Of a stretch of DNA of 64,000 nucleotides, positions 16,218 to 24,557 are shown piece after piece (position 1 is the stretch's first letter; every line of letters starts with the position of its first letter). The notes under the pieces are model-generated. The model saw only the letters and a program-made list of their open reading frames with translations, made no database searches and was not told where the DNA came from. The position numbers and the translations under genes are program-made. The stretch comes from GCA-2737725 sp033763995 (GTDB lineage Bacteria > Pseudomonadota > Alphaproteobacteria > Rhodospirillales > Rhodospirillaceae): contig JANRJL010000060.1 of NCBI GenBank assembly GCA_033763995.1, positions 1 to 64,000 on the forward strand, in the 5' to 3' direction.

Positions 16218-16234
16218 CCGGCGTTTACCGCCGG
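16218..16234 (-). other. Short GC hairpin in the glyA-nrdR gap
   Basis: CCGGCG (16218-16223) and CGCCGG (16229-16234) form a perfect 6-bp stem with a 5-base loop in the 82-base gap between the glyA stop and the nrdR start. No T-run follows, so it is not a clear terminator; RNA processing or stability are possible roles. Confidence 0.45.
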
Positions 16235-16276
16235 TGGGTTTGATTATGATGTCTTGGAGTCTACCCTGACCGCTAA

Positions 16277-17560
16277 TTATTGATAAATCGGAAACCTGCG
16301 GCACAAGTCCTTGACGCGGGCCCGGATGGAGGCCTCCACCGCCTCGGTCTGGCCGGGGTTGGCGGCCTGGGCATCCATGACCTCGCAGATCCACTCGCCC
16401 ACCTGCTTGAATTCGGCCGTGCCGAAGCCCCGCGTGGTGGCGGCCGGAGACCCCAGCCGAATGCCCGAGGTGACCGTCGGCTTTTCAGGGTCGAAGGGAA
16501 TGCCGTTCTTGTTGGCCGTCATGCCCGAGCGCTCCAGCAAATGCTCGACCACGTTGCCGGTCAGCTTCTTGCGGCGCAGGTCCACCAGCATGACGTGGCT
16601 GTCGGTGCCGCCCGAGACGATGTCGAGGCCGCCCTTCATCAGCGTTTCGGCCAGGATCTTGGCGTTGTCGATGACGCGCTGGGCATAGACCTTGAATTCG
16701 GGCTTCAACGCCTCGCCCAAGGCCACGGCCTTGCCCGCGATCACGTGCATGAGCGGCCCGCCTTGCAGGCCCGGGAACACGGCCGAGTTGATCTTTTTGC
16801 CGAGGTCTTCGCGGTTGGACAAAATCATGCCGCCGCGCGGCCCGCGCAGGGTTTTGTGCGTGGTCGTGGTCACGACATCCGCATGCGGCAGCGGGCTGGG
16901 GTAAAGGCCAGCGGCCACGAGGCCCGCGAAGTGCGCCATGTCGACCATCAGCAGCGCGTCGATGGATTTGGCGATTTGCGCGAACTTGGCGAAGTCGATG
17001 ACGCGCGAATAGGCCGAACCGCCGGCGATGATGAGCTTGGGCTTGTGTTCCTTGGCAACCGCTTCAACCTGGTCGTAGTCGATCAGGCCATCCTGGCGGC
17101 GCACGCCGTAGGACACGACGTTGAACCACTTGCCCGAGTAATTGGCGGGCGAGCCGTGCGTGAGGTGCCCACCGGCGGCCAAGTCCATGCCCATGAAGGT
17201 GTCGCCGGGCTTCAGCAGCGCCATGAACACCGCCTGGTTGGCCGGCGCGCCCGCATGGGGCTGGACGTTGGCATAGGCGCAGTTGAACAGCTTTTTCGCG
17301 CGCTCGATGGCGATGGATTCCGAAACATCCACGAACTCGCAACCGCCGTAATAGCGCTTGCCCGGATACCCTTCCGCGTACTTGTTGGTGAGCACGCTGC
17401 CCACGGCCTCCAGCACCGCCTTGCTGACGATGTTCTCGGACGCGATCAGTTCAATCTGGGTTTGCTGGCGCTCCAGTTCCTTGGCCACCGAGGCAAACAC
17501 ATCGGGGTCGGCCTCGCGCAAGTTGGCGCCGAAAAACGAGTTGGGTACGCGCTGGTCCAT
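16277..17560 (-). CDS. glyA: Serine hydroxymethyltransferase
   Basis: 427 aa, the usual length. This PLP enzyme interconverts serine and glycine with tetrahydrofolate. LIASENIVSKAVLEAVGS and YAEGYPGKRYYGG are the substrate and folate-contacting N-terminal motifs. VDMAHFAGLVAAG holds the PLP-contacting Asp and His. TTTTHKTLRGPRGG carries the Schiff-base Lys. It is followed by nrdR and preceded, 26 bases upstream, by rpiB. Confidence 0.97.
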   Translation of the reverse strand: MDQRVPNSFFGANLREADPDVFASVAKELERQQTQIELIASENIVSKAVLEAVGSVLTNKYAEGYPGKRYYGGCEFVDVSESIAIERAKKLFNCAYANVQPHAGAPANQAVFMALLKPGDTFMGMDLAAGGHLTHGSPANYSGKWFNVVSYGVRRQDGLIDYDQVEAVAKEHKPKLIIAGGSAYSRVIDFAKFAQIAKSIDALLMVDMAHFAGLVAAGLYPSPLPHADVVTTTTHKTLRGPRGGMILSNREDLGKKINSAVFPGLQGGPLMHVIAGKAVALGEALKPEFKVYAQRVIDNAKILAETLMKGGLDIVSGGTDSHVMLVDLRRKKLTGNVVEHLLERSGMTANKNGIPFDPEKPTVTSGIRLGSPAATTRGFGTAEFKQVGEWICEVMDAQAANPGQTEAVEASIRARVKDLCRRFPIYQ

Positions 17561-17586
17561 CAGTCCGGTCCTTCTCTTTTTTGTTC

Positions 17587-18042
17587 TTATCCGAGTTTCG
17601 CAACGCGCGGGCCGTGGCGCCCGCCGCCGAACGGGGTGGCAAAAAACGCCCGCAGCATTTGCTTGGCGAGGTCGACATTCACGACCCGCGCGCCCAGGGC
17701 CAACACGTTGGCGTCGTTGTGCTCGCGCGCGAGGCGTGCGGTGTTTTCATCATGGGCCAGGCCGGCGCGAATGCCCGCGTGGCGATTGGCCGCGATGCTG
17801 ATGCCGATGCCGGTGCCGCAAATGGCCACGCCCGCCGCGGCCTTCTTGTCCAGGATGGCCCGGGCCAGGGCATGGCCGAAATCGGGATAACCGACCGAGT
17901 CTGGTGAATTTGTGCCGAGATCGAGGGGCTTGAAGCCCAAGGCCGTGAGTTCGGCCAGAAGGGCCGCTTTCAGCTCCACTCCGGCATGGTCGCTGGCGAT
18001 CGCGACAACGTCTCCGGGGCGGGCCAAGGGGGTCTCGGGCAT
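17587..18042 (-). CDS. rpiB: Ribose-5-phosphate isomerase B
   Basis: 151 aa. RpiB-type isomerase interconverting ribose 5-phosphate and ribulose 5-phosphate, the latter being the RibB substrate. IASDHAGVELKAAL, the phosphate loop GVAICGTGIGISIAANR with the catalytic Cys, and AREHNDANVLALGARV are intact. It precedes glyA, as in many alphaproteobacteria. The 198 bases upstream separate it from the divergent MqsRA-like locus and hold no gene. Confidence 0.95.
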   Translation of the reverse strand: MPETPLARPGDVVAIASDHAGVELKAALLAELTALGFKPLDLGTNSPDSVGYPDFGHALARAILDKKAAAGVAICGTGIGISIAANRHAGIRAGLAHDENTARLAREHNDANVLALGARVVNVDLAKQMLRAFFATPFGGGRHGPRVAKLG

Positions 18043-18205
18043 GATGGCGAAAGCAGCACTCTCTCGGTTTGGGGGCGCCCGGATAGCATATCCCGGTGGG
18101 GGTCGCTAGGGCGGAGCGATGGGTCAAATTTGACGAGAAAATCTGAGGTATTGGCCAGGTCTTGAAATGTCGAAACCCGGGCGCAATCGCTATCGTCGAC
18201 GCCCC

Positions 18206-18242
18206 TTGAAATCCAGGCGAAATACCCCCATAATGGGGGTAT
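18206..18242 (+). promoter_or_regulatory. Promoter and overlapping operator of the MqsRA-like locus; leaderless start predicted
   Basis: -35 TTGAAA (18206-18211), exactly 17 bp, then -10 CATAAT (18229-18234). A perfect inverted repeat, ATACCCCCAT (18222-18231) and ATGGGGGTAT (18233-18242) around one A, covers the -10 and the toxin start codon. The expected transcription start falls at about 18241, which is the A of the ATG, so the mRNA would be leaderless and translation and repression would share the site. Confidence 0.72.
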
Positions 18243-18546
18243 GGAGAAGCGCAAGCCGCATTACCCGCTGGCCGAGATCAAAGCGGCGTTCGCCGATCCC
18301 GCGACACTGAACCGGTCCTACGTTTCGAAAATGGGCGCTGACGCGCTTGGATTGGATGACGACGGCGTCGTGGCGGTCATTCAAGCCTTGACGCGCAAGG
18401 ACTTCGACAAGTCGATGACCTCGAACGTCGATCACCGCGTCTGGCAGGACGTGTACCGGCCCCTGTTCGAAGGACGCCAACTCTATGTGAAGTTCACCGT
18501 GGACGCGCGCAACGCCTGTTACCTCATCAGCTTCAAGGAAGCCTGA
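18241..18546 (+). CDS. MqsR-like type II toxin
   Basis: 101 aa, matching MqsR in length and in the series KPHYPLAEIKAAFADP, then DVYRPLFEGRQLYVKFTVD near the C-terminus. MqsR is a RelE-fold mRNA interferase that in E. coli cleaves at GCU. No leader or ribosome-binding site is visible before the ATG, consistent with the predicted leaderless transcript. The antitoxin-like gene starts 3 bases after the stop, giving the toxin-first order usual for mqsRA. Confidence 0.8.
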   Translation: MEKRKPHYPLAEIKAAFADPATLNRSYVSKMGADALGLDDDGVVAVIQALTRKDFDKSMTSNVDHRVWQDVYRPLFEGRQLYVKFTVDARNACYLISFKEA

Positions 18547-18549
18547 ATC

Positions 18550-19083
18550 ATGGCCAAGACTCCCCGTCAGTATCCCGAAATCCTGATCAGCGCCGAAAGC
18601 GGGCGGCCTATGAAGCGCGGCCTGAAGCGCGTGCCGATCACCGTCGCCGGCCGGGTTCATTATTACAACCAGCCGGGCTGGTGGTGCGACCTGAAGAACC
18701 CCGATGACCTCGAAGGCCAACTGGTCGACGAGGACAATCAGGTGGCGGAAATGGCCCGGCGCACGCTGGAGGCCAAGGCGAAGGGCGCGATTTTCACTCC
18801 ACTCGCGATCCGGGCCATCCGCATCCGCTGCGGCCTGAGCCAACGCGACGCGGGACGGCTGTTCGGCACCGGGGAGAAGTCCTTCGAGAAATACGAGAGC
18901 GGACAGATCAAGCCATCCAAGCCGACGATTCATCTCTTGCGGTTGGCGATGCAGAAGCCGGATTTGTTCCGCAAGCCGAAGTCGCCATCGCGACCGGGCC
19001 AAACCGACGTGGCGTTGATCCGCAAGACGATCAAGGCGGCCAATCTCGACCGCTATTACGGCGCCCTGCTCGGCACGAAATAG
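18550..19083 (+). CDS. MqsA-like antitoxin lacking the zinc-finger cysteines
   Basis: 177 aa. The C-terminal half has an Xre-type HTH (AIRIRCGLSQRDAGRLFGTG followed by KSFEKYESGQIKPS), as in MqsA. The N-terminal half keeps MqsA-like spacing (KRGLKRVPITVAGR, then GWWCDL), but the two CxxC pairs that bind zinc in MqsA are reduced to a single Cys. The toxin-binding domain has therefore lost its zinc site or uses another fold. The C-terminus is extended by about 40 residues. It presumably binds the GC-rich palindrome at the toxin start. Confidence 0.8.
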   Translation: MAKTPRQYPEILISAESGRPMKRGLKRVPITVAGRVHYYNQPGWWCDLKNPDDLEGQLVDEDNQVAEMARRTLEAKAKGAIFTPLAIRAIRIRCGLSQRDAGRLFGTGEKSFEKYESGQIKPSKPTIHLLRLAMQKPDLFRKPKSPSRPGQTDVALIRKTIKAANLDRYYGALLGTK

Positions 19084-19089
19084 AGTGGC

Positions 19090-19365
19090 CTACGCATACC
19101 TCCCCGGCTTGCGGGGCGTTTGGGGCGCGGGGTCGTCGCCCTGCTCGATCTTCATCAGCATGCTGATGAGCTTGCGCATGGCGTTCATCTTGAGGCTGTA
19201 GGCGGTCATGGTGGGCGAGCCGACGATGCTGGTCTCGATGCCGGTGATGGCGTCGATGGCGATCACCTTGACCGCGTTGCCGACGGTGATCACCTCGAAC
19301 AGCACCTCGCGGTTCGCCCAATGGGGCGGCAGCGCGTCATGGGAGTCTGGCTTGAAGTCGGTCAT
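19090..19365 (-). CDS. Conserved hypothetical protein (DUF6898-like)
   Basis: 91 aa. The core EVLFEVITVGNAVKVIAIDA and GIETSIVGSP resembles a small alphaproteobacterial family usually found near glyA (my recollection is DUF6898). It has a beta-rich N-terminal half and a helical C-terminal half ending in a Pro-rich tail. No catalytic motif or membrane segment is visible. It is convergent with the MqsA-like gene, with 6 bases between stops. The function is unknown. Confidence 0.65.
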   Translation of the reverse strand: MTDFKPDSHDALPPHWANREVLFEVITVGNAVKVIAIDAITGIETSIVGSPTMTAYSLKMNAMRKLISMLMKIEQGDDPAPQTPRKPGRYA

Positions 19366-19508
19366 CGGCGGCCGGAGTTTTGCACGCTCAACGCTAGTCG
19401 AAAATGCGTGAAAACCTCGTTAAAAGCCCCGCCAGCGCCGGAATGAGGGTTCGCTGTTCACGAGCCGTATGATAGGTCACGCACGGCACGACAAGACCGG
19501 GGTCGCCA

Positions 19509-20351
19509 GTGAATCTGACACGCTTCTGGAGCCGCATACGCACGCTGGTTCCCCTCGGCGCCTACCCATTGCTGGCCCCGCTTTATCGGCTGCGTCGGCG
19601 GCGCCACCTCGCGCGGCTCGAACGGCACGACCGCGCCTTCGGCGCGGCGCATCCGGGCGTGTCGTTTCCGCCCGCCGACATGCGTTACAAGGTCGCCGGC
19701 CCGTGCACGGTGGACCTGTTTTGGCACAGCGGCGAACTGATTCTGGCCGACATCGCGCGCGCCATGGCAACGGTCGGGGCGACCCTGGCCGGGCCGCAGT
19801 CGTTCTTGGACTTCGGGTGCGGCTGCGGACGGCTCGCGCACGCCGTCGCCGCGTCCATGCCGGATTTGCGCTATGCCGGCTGCGACATCGACCGTCGCGC
19901 CATCGGCTGGTGCCGCGACAACCTGCCCGGCCAAAGCTTCGTCGCCAACGGCGAACACCCGCCCTGCCCTTTTCCTGACGGAACCTTCGACGTGGTGTGG
20001 TGCGGATCGGTGTTCACGCATATCGATGAAGCCCGGCAGGACGAGTGGCTGAGCGAGTTGAAACGCATCCTCAAGCCCGGCGGCCTGCTGTTGGCCAGCG
20101 TTCACGGGCGCGACAGTTGGGCCGGCCGGCTGCCGGCCTGGGTCATCCGCGACCTTGAACGCACGGGATTTCTCTTTGCCGACACCGGCGCCGACGCGGG
20201 CATTCACCCCGACTGGTACCGCGTCGCCTGGCACTCGGAAGCCTATATCAGGCGGCACTGGGCGCGCTTTTTCGACGTAGCGCAATATCTGGCCAAGGGC
20301 CTGAACAACCATCAGGATATCGTCGTGTGTCAGAAAACAGGCGGCCCATGA
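19509..20351 (+). CDS. Class I SAM-dependent methyltransferase
   Basis: 280 aa from a GTG start. An Arg-rich, partly hydrophobic N-terminus (to about residue 40) may associate with membrane. The SAM-binding motif FLDFGCGCGRLAHAVA lies near residue 98, with YAGCDIDRRAI as motif II. FDVVWCGSVFTHI and LKRILKPGGLLLASVHG complete the Methyltransf_25 pattern. The substrate is unknown. The stop overlaps the ATG of the penicillin acylase gene (ATGA), so the two are coupled. Confidence 0.82.
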   Translation: MNLTRFWSRIRTLVPLGAYPLLAPLYRLRRRRHLARLERHDRAFGAAHPGVSFPPADMRYKVAGPCTVDLFWHSGELILADIARAMATVGATLAGPQSFLDFGCGCGRLAHAVAASMPDLRYAGCDIDRRAIGWCRDNLPGQSFVANGEHPPCPFPDGTFDVVWCGSVFTHIDEARQDEWLSELKRILKPGGLLLASVHGRDSWAGRLPAWVIRDLERTGFLFADTGADAGIHPDWYRVAWHSEAYIRRHWARFFDVAQYLAKGLNNHQDIVVCQKTGGP

Positions 20352-22723
20352 CGGCGAGCATGATGAAGTTGGTTCTCGGCGCGATAGGCGCCGTCGTGGC
20401 CCTCGCGGCTGTGGCTGTCGGATACGCCTTGCTGGCCGCGATCCTGGCCCTGCCCCAAACCGACGGCGAATTGAAGCTAACCGGCCTTGCGGCCCCCGTC
20501 TCGGTCACGCGCGATGAACGCGGCGTGCCATGGATCACGGCCGAGACCGCCGCCGACGCATACATGGCCTTGGGCTTCGTCCATGCCCAGGATCGTTTTT
20601 TCCAGATGGAAATGACGCGGCGCACGGGCCAAGGGCGCCTGGCCGAGATCATTGGGCGCGCGGGGCTCGGCACGGACAGGTTCATGCGCACCTTGGGGCT
20701 CTATCGGCGCACGCAAGAAGCATTGGCGGGCGCGGACCCCGAAACCCTGGCGGCCTTCGAGGCCTACGCCAAGGGCGTCAACGCTTTCCTCGCGCAGGGC
20801 CATCTACCATTGGAATTCAAGCTGCTGTTCATTGCCTCCGAGCCTTGGCAGCCGGCGGACTCGCTCGTCTGGCAGCGGCTCATGGGCCTGCAACTGTCGG
20901 CCAACTGGCGCGGGGAACTGTCGCAGGCCGCGTTCAACGCCAAACTTGGCCCCGAACGCATGGGTGAGCTGTTCCCCAATGTCGACGGCCAATTCCCCAT
21001 CACGATGGCGGCCACCCTGCCCGGCCGTTTCGCCAAAGCCTTGAACGACGCCATGCGCGCCGTGGTGGAACCGAGCCTCGCCTCTAATGTGTGGGCCGTT
21101 GCCGGCACGCGCACCGAGTCAGGCCGACCCTTGCTTGCCAACGATCCGCACCTGAATTTTCAGGCGCCCAACATGTGGTACCTGGCGGGCTTGAGCTATC
21201 CCGGCACGACCCTGGTCGGCGCCACGGTGCCCGGCGTACCGCTGCATCTGCTGGGTCACAACGGATCCCTGGCGTGGGGGTTCACCACCACTCACGGCGA
21301 CACCCAGGATTTGTTCGTCGAAACGCTCAACGACGACGACACCTACGCCACACCCGATGGCCCGCGTGCGTTCACGGCCCGCGAGGAAACCATCGCCGTG
21401 CGCTTCGGCGTGCCGGAAAAAATCACCGTGCGTGAAACCCGCCACGGCCCGGTCATCAGCGACATCCTGCCGACATCGGACACGGCGGTGGTTGTCGCGG
21501 GCCAGCCGCGCGTCATCGCCCTGGCCGCGACATTGCTGGAGGCCGACGATCGGACGAGCGATGCCATCTTCCGCATGGCGCGCGCCACGACGGTGGAGCA
21601 GTTTCGCGAGGCCGCGCGCGGCTTTTACTCGCCGCAGCACAACGTCATGTTCGCCGACAGCAAGGGCGGCATCGGCTATCTCATGGCCGGGCGCGTGCCC
21701 TTGCGAAAAAGCCCCGCCTGCAACGGCATGTTGCCCGCCGACGGCGCCAGCGGCGCCTGCGATTGGACCGGTTGGGCGCCCTTCGATCTGCAACCGCAAC
21801 GCATCAACCCGCCCGAGGGCGTGCTGATCAACGCCAACAACCGCATCGTGCCCGATGACTATCCCGTGCTGATCGCCGCCGACTGGCCCGAGGGCTACCG
21901 CGCGCAACGCATCGAGGAGGCCCTCGCCGCACGCGCCGGCCTGACCATGAACGACATGATCGGCCTGCAGCACGATCATGTCTCGCTCATGGCGCGCGAG
22001 ATGTTGCCGTTGCTGCTGGCGCGCGCCGCGCCCACTGACGAATTCGGAATGCGGCTGCAGGAACACCTCTCGGCCTGGGACGGCACCATGGGGCGCGAAC
22101 GCATCGGGCCGCTGATTTTCGCGCTGTGGATGGAAAAACTGAAGGCGCGCCTCGTCGCCGACGAATTAGGCGAGTTGTACGACGATCTGTTCGGCGTGCG
22201 CCCGGCGCTGATCAAATCCATCCTCACCGAGAAACCAGCGTGGTGCGACGACATCGCCACGCCCGCAGCCGAGAGTTGCGACACTCAGGTCAACGCCGCC
22301 TGGGCCGACACCATCGCCTGGATCAAAAACAATGCGGGTGACGATGACAGCGCGTGGCGCTGGGGACAGTGGCATGTCGCGCGGTTTTCGCATCCCCTGT
22401 TCGGCACCATTCCGGGGTTGTCGGCGCTGGGCGGCTTCGCGGCGGCCACGGACGGCGACGATTTCACCGTCAATCGCGGCTCGTTCACGCCGTCGTCGTC
22501 GCGGATTCCCTTCCGCCATCGCCATGGCGCCGGCTACCGCGCGGTCTATGATTTATCCGACCTCGCCAAATCGAAATTCGCCATGGCGGGCGGGCAATCG
22601 GCGCACGTCTTTTCGCCCCACCTGGACGACCTCACCCCCGATTGGGCCGACGGCGGCATGTTCGTTTTGACCCCGCCCGCCGGCGGTTCCGGGCGGGCGC
22701 TCAAGCTGGTTCCGCGACCCTGA
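20348..22723 (+). CDS. Penicillin acylase/acylase family Ntn hydrolase (S45)
   Basis: 791 aa from the ATG at 20348, which overlaps the previous stop. A GTG at 20327 is an alternative. An N-terminal hydrophobic segment suggests export. The alpha-chain region has GVPWITAETAADAYMALGFVHAQDRFFQME. The beta-chain N-terminal Ser lies in SNVWAVAG near residue 242, where autocatalytic cleavage would expose the nucleophile. NDPHLNF and the beta-chain Asn/Arg regions follow. Members hydrolyse amides such as beta-lactam side chains or acyl-homoserine lactones; the substrate here is unknown, and quorum-signal degradation is possible. Confidence 0.9.
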   Translation: MTASMMKLVLGAIGAVVALAAVAVGYALLAAILALPQTDGELKLTGLAAPVSVTRDERGVPWITAETAADAYMALGFVHAQDRFFQMEMTRRTGQGRLAEIIGRAGLGTDRFMRTLGLYRRTQEALAGADPETLAAFEAYAKGVNAFLAQGHLPLEFKLLFIASEPWQPADSLVWQRLMGLQLSANWRGELSQAAFNAKLGPERMGELFPNVDGQFPITMAATLPGRFAKALNDAMRAVVEPSLASNVWAVAGTRTESGRPLLANDPHLNFQAPNMWYLAGLSYPGTTLVGATVPGVPLHLLGHNGSLAWGFTTTHGDTQDLFVETLNDDDTYATPDGPRAFTAREETIAVRFGVPEKITVRETRHGPVISDILPTSDTAVVVAGQPRVIALAATLLEADDRTSDAIFRMARATTVEQFREAARGFYSPQHNVMFADSKGGIGYLMAGRVPLRKSPACNGMLPADGASGACDWTGWAPFDLQPQRINPPEGVLINANNRIVPDDYPVLIAADWPEGYRAQRIEEALAARAGLTMNDMIGLQHDHVSLMAREMLPLLLARAAPTDEFGMRLQEHLSAWDGTMGRERIGPLIFALWMEKLKARLVADELGELYDDLFGVRPALIKSILTEKPAWCDDIATPAAESCDTQVNAAWADTIAWIKNNAGDDDSAWRWGQWHVARFSHPLFGTIPGLSALGGFAAATDGDDFTVNRGSFTPSSSRIPFRHRHGAGYRAVYDLSDLAKSKFAMAGGQSAHVFSPHLDDLTPDWADGGMFVLTPPAGGSGRALKLVPRP

Positions 22724-22798
22724 CTTGAGGCGGGCCCCGAAAACCGCTACATTGGCCGTTGAATCTGTTGAAGTTTTCAGGCCTCCCTCGATAGGCGC

Positions 22799-23788
22799 AT
22801 GGCAAAAGACCCGGGCGACAAGGGCGTCACGATCATCAAGCGCGTCAAGAAAGGTGGCGAAGCCCACCATGGCGGCGCGTGGAAAGTGGCCTACGCCGAC
22901 TTCGTCACCGCCATGATGGCGTTCTTCCTGCTGCTGTGGCTGCTGAATGCGGTCACCGAGGAACAGCTCAACGGCATCGCCGATTACTTCACGCCCATCG
23001 CCGCCTCGACGCGCGAGAGCGGCGCGGGCGGCATGCTCGGCGGCCAGACCATCGGCGAAGGCGCCTCGCAGTCGCGCACCGGCTCCACCTCGGCCGTGAT
23101 CCTGCCCCCGCCCTCCATCGGCTCGGGCGGCGAGGACAGCGCCGATGCCGCCGAAAGCCAAGCCGCCAGCGAAGAAGATGCCGAGTCCGCGCAAGAAGCG
23201 CAGCAACAACGGCAGTTCGAGCAGGTCACCGCCGAACTCAAGGAAAAGATCAGCGGTATTCCCGAGTTGGCGCCCATGGCCAACAGCCTGTTGATCGATT
23301 CCACGCCGGAAGGCCTGCGCATCCAGATCATGGATCAGGACAAGATCGACATGTTCTCGCCCGGCAGCGCGAACCTTTATCCGCGCGCCAAGGAACTGCT
23401 GGCGCAGATCGCCAAGATCATCCGCAAGCTGCCCAACAAGATCAGCCTGTCCGGCCATACCGATCCGTCGGGCTACGTGGACCCCACCGGGTACACCAAC
23501 TGGGAACTGTCCTCGGACCGCGCGCTGGCCACCCGCCGCGCGCTGCTGGAAGGCGGCCTCGAGGACAATCAGATTCAAAAAGTCATCGGCGTGTCCGACC
23601 GCGAACCCATGGACCCGCTCCAGGCCCGCAGCCCGCGCAATCGCCGCGTGTCCATCGTGTTGCTCCGGGCCCAGGACGTGAAGGTCGAGCAGTTCGACCG
23701 CCTGCCGCGCTTCCTGGAAAAGTCCAGCCCGCCGCCCGTCGACGGACAGACCGGGGAAAACCTTGGCCGCCCAGGCTCGGGCGGTTAA
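22799..23788 (+). CDS. motB: Flagellar motor stator protein MotB
   Basis: 329 aa. A single transmembrane helix WKVAYADFVTAMMAFFLLLW carries the proton-conducting Asp34 (Asp32 in E. coli). An Ala/Glu/Gln-rich linker spans about residues 70-145. The C-terminal OmpA-like peptidoglycan-binding domain includes ISLSGHTDPSGY and SSDRALATRRALLE. MotB anchors the stator to the wall. No motA is adjacent, so its partner lies outside the window. It overlaps nothing and starts 75 bases after the acylase gene. Confidence 0.92.
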   Translation: MAKDPGDKGVTIIKRVKKGGEAHHGGAWKVAYADFVTAMMAFFLLLWLLNAVTEEQLNGIADYFTPIAASTRESGAGGMLGGQTIGEGASQSRTGSTSAVILPPPSIGSGGEDSADAAESQAASEEDAESAQEAQQQRQFEQVTAELKEKISGIPELAPMANSLLIDSTPEGLRIQIMDQDKIDMFSPGSANLYPRAKELLAQIAKIIRKLPNKISLSGHTDPSGYVDPTGYTNWELSSDRALATRRALLEGGLEDNQIQKVIGVSDREPMDPLQARSPRNRRVSIVLLRAQDVKVEQFDRLPRFLEKSSPPPVDGQTGENLGRPGSGG

Positions 23789-23822
23789 GGTTGGGCATGA
23801 ACGCGGGGCGCACGACAGTCTG

Positions 23823-24557
23823 ATGGACCAAACACCCCTTAAACGGCCGCAGTTTTTCTTCACGACCGCGCCGCTGCCGTGCCCCTATTTGCCCGAGCGG
23901 CTGGAACGCAAGATCGTGACGGAGCTTTCCGGCCCCGGCGCCGAAGGCCTGCACGAGGGCTTGGCGCGGGCCGGGTTCCGCCGCAGCCATTCGATCGCCT
24001 ACGCCCCCGCCTGCCCCGGCTGCCGCGCGTGCGTGCCGGTGCGCGTCAAGGTGCGGGAGTTCGAACGCAAGCGCACGCTGGCGCGCACGTGGCGCGAGAA
24101 CGACGACATGCTCGCGATCAAGGTGCCGGCGCGCGCCACCAGCGAGCAGTTCGACCTGTTCAACCGCTATCAGCAAAGCCGCCACACCGGCAGCGACATG
24201 GCGTTGATGGGATTCTACGAATACAGCGCCATGATCGAGGACAGCCCCATCGACACCTTCATGGTCGAGTTCCGCGACCACATGGGCGCGCTGGTGGCCG
24301 TGTGCCTGACCGACCGCACCAACGACGGCCTGTCGGCGGTGTACAGCTTCTTCGAGACCAAGAGCCCGCGCCAGGGCCTGGGCAATTTCATCGTCCTGTG
24401 GCTGATCGAGCACGCGCGCAAGGTCGACCTGCCCTACGTTTATTTGGGCTACTGGATCGCCGACAGCGCCAAGATGGCCTACAAGGCGCGCTTCCAGCCG
24501 CTCGAAGCGCTGGGCCCCGCCGGGTGGGAAGCGCTGGAGATGCCAAGCGCGGGTTAA
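23823..24557 (+). CDS. bpt: Aspartate/glutamate leucyltransferase (N-end rule)
   Basis: 244 aa, typical Bpt length. It transfers Leu from Leu-tRNA to N-terminal Asp or Glu of proteins, making them ClpS/ClpAP substrates. Family landmarks are HSIAYAPACPGCRACVPVRV (ATE N-terminal Cys cluster), RYQQSRHTGSDM and YVYLGYWIADSAKMAYKARF. The ATG at 23823 gives the expected N-terminus. The 3' end overlaps that of convergent parC by 4 bases. Confidence 0.93.
   Translation: MDQTPLKRPQFFFTTAPLPCPYLPERLERKIVTELSGPGAEGLHEGLARAGFRRSHSIAYAPACPGCRACVPVRVKVREFERKRTLARTWRENDDMLAIKVPARATSEQFDLFNRYQQSRHTGSDMALMGFYEYSAMIEDSPIDTFMVEFRDHMGALVAVCLTDRTNDGLSAVYSFFETKSPRQGLGNFIVLWLIEHARKVDLPYVYLGYWIADSAKMAYKARFQPLEALGPAGWEALEMPSAG

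Noticed and set aside
12496..18100. FMN riboswitch ahead of the riboflavin genes
   Set aside because: The structured leaders here are repeat-family elements. I saw none of the conserved RFN-element core sequences.
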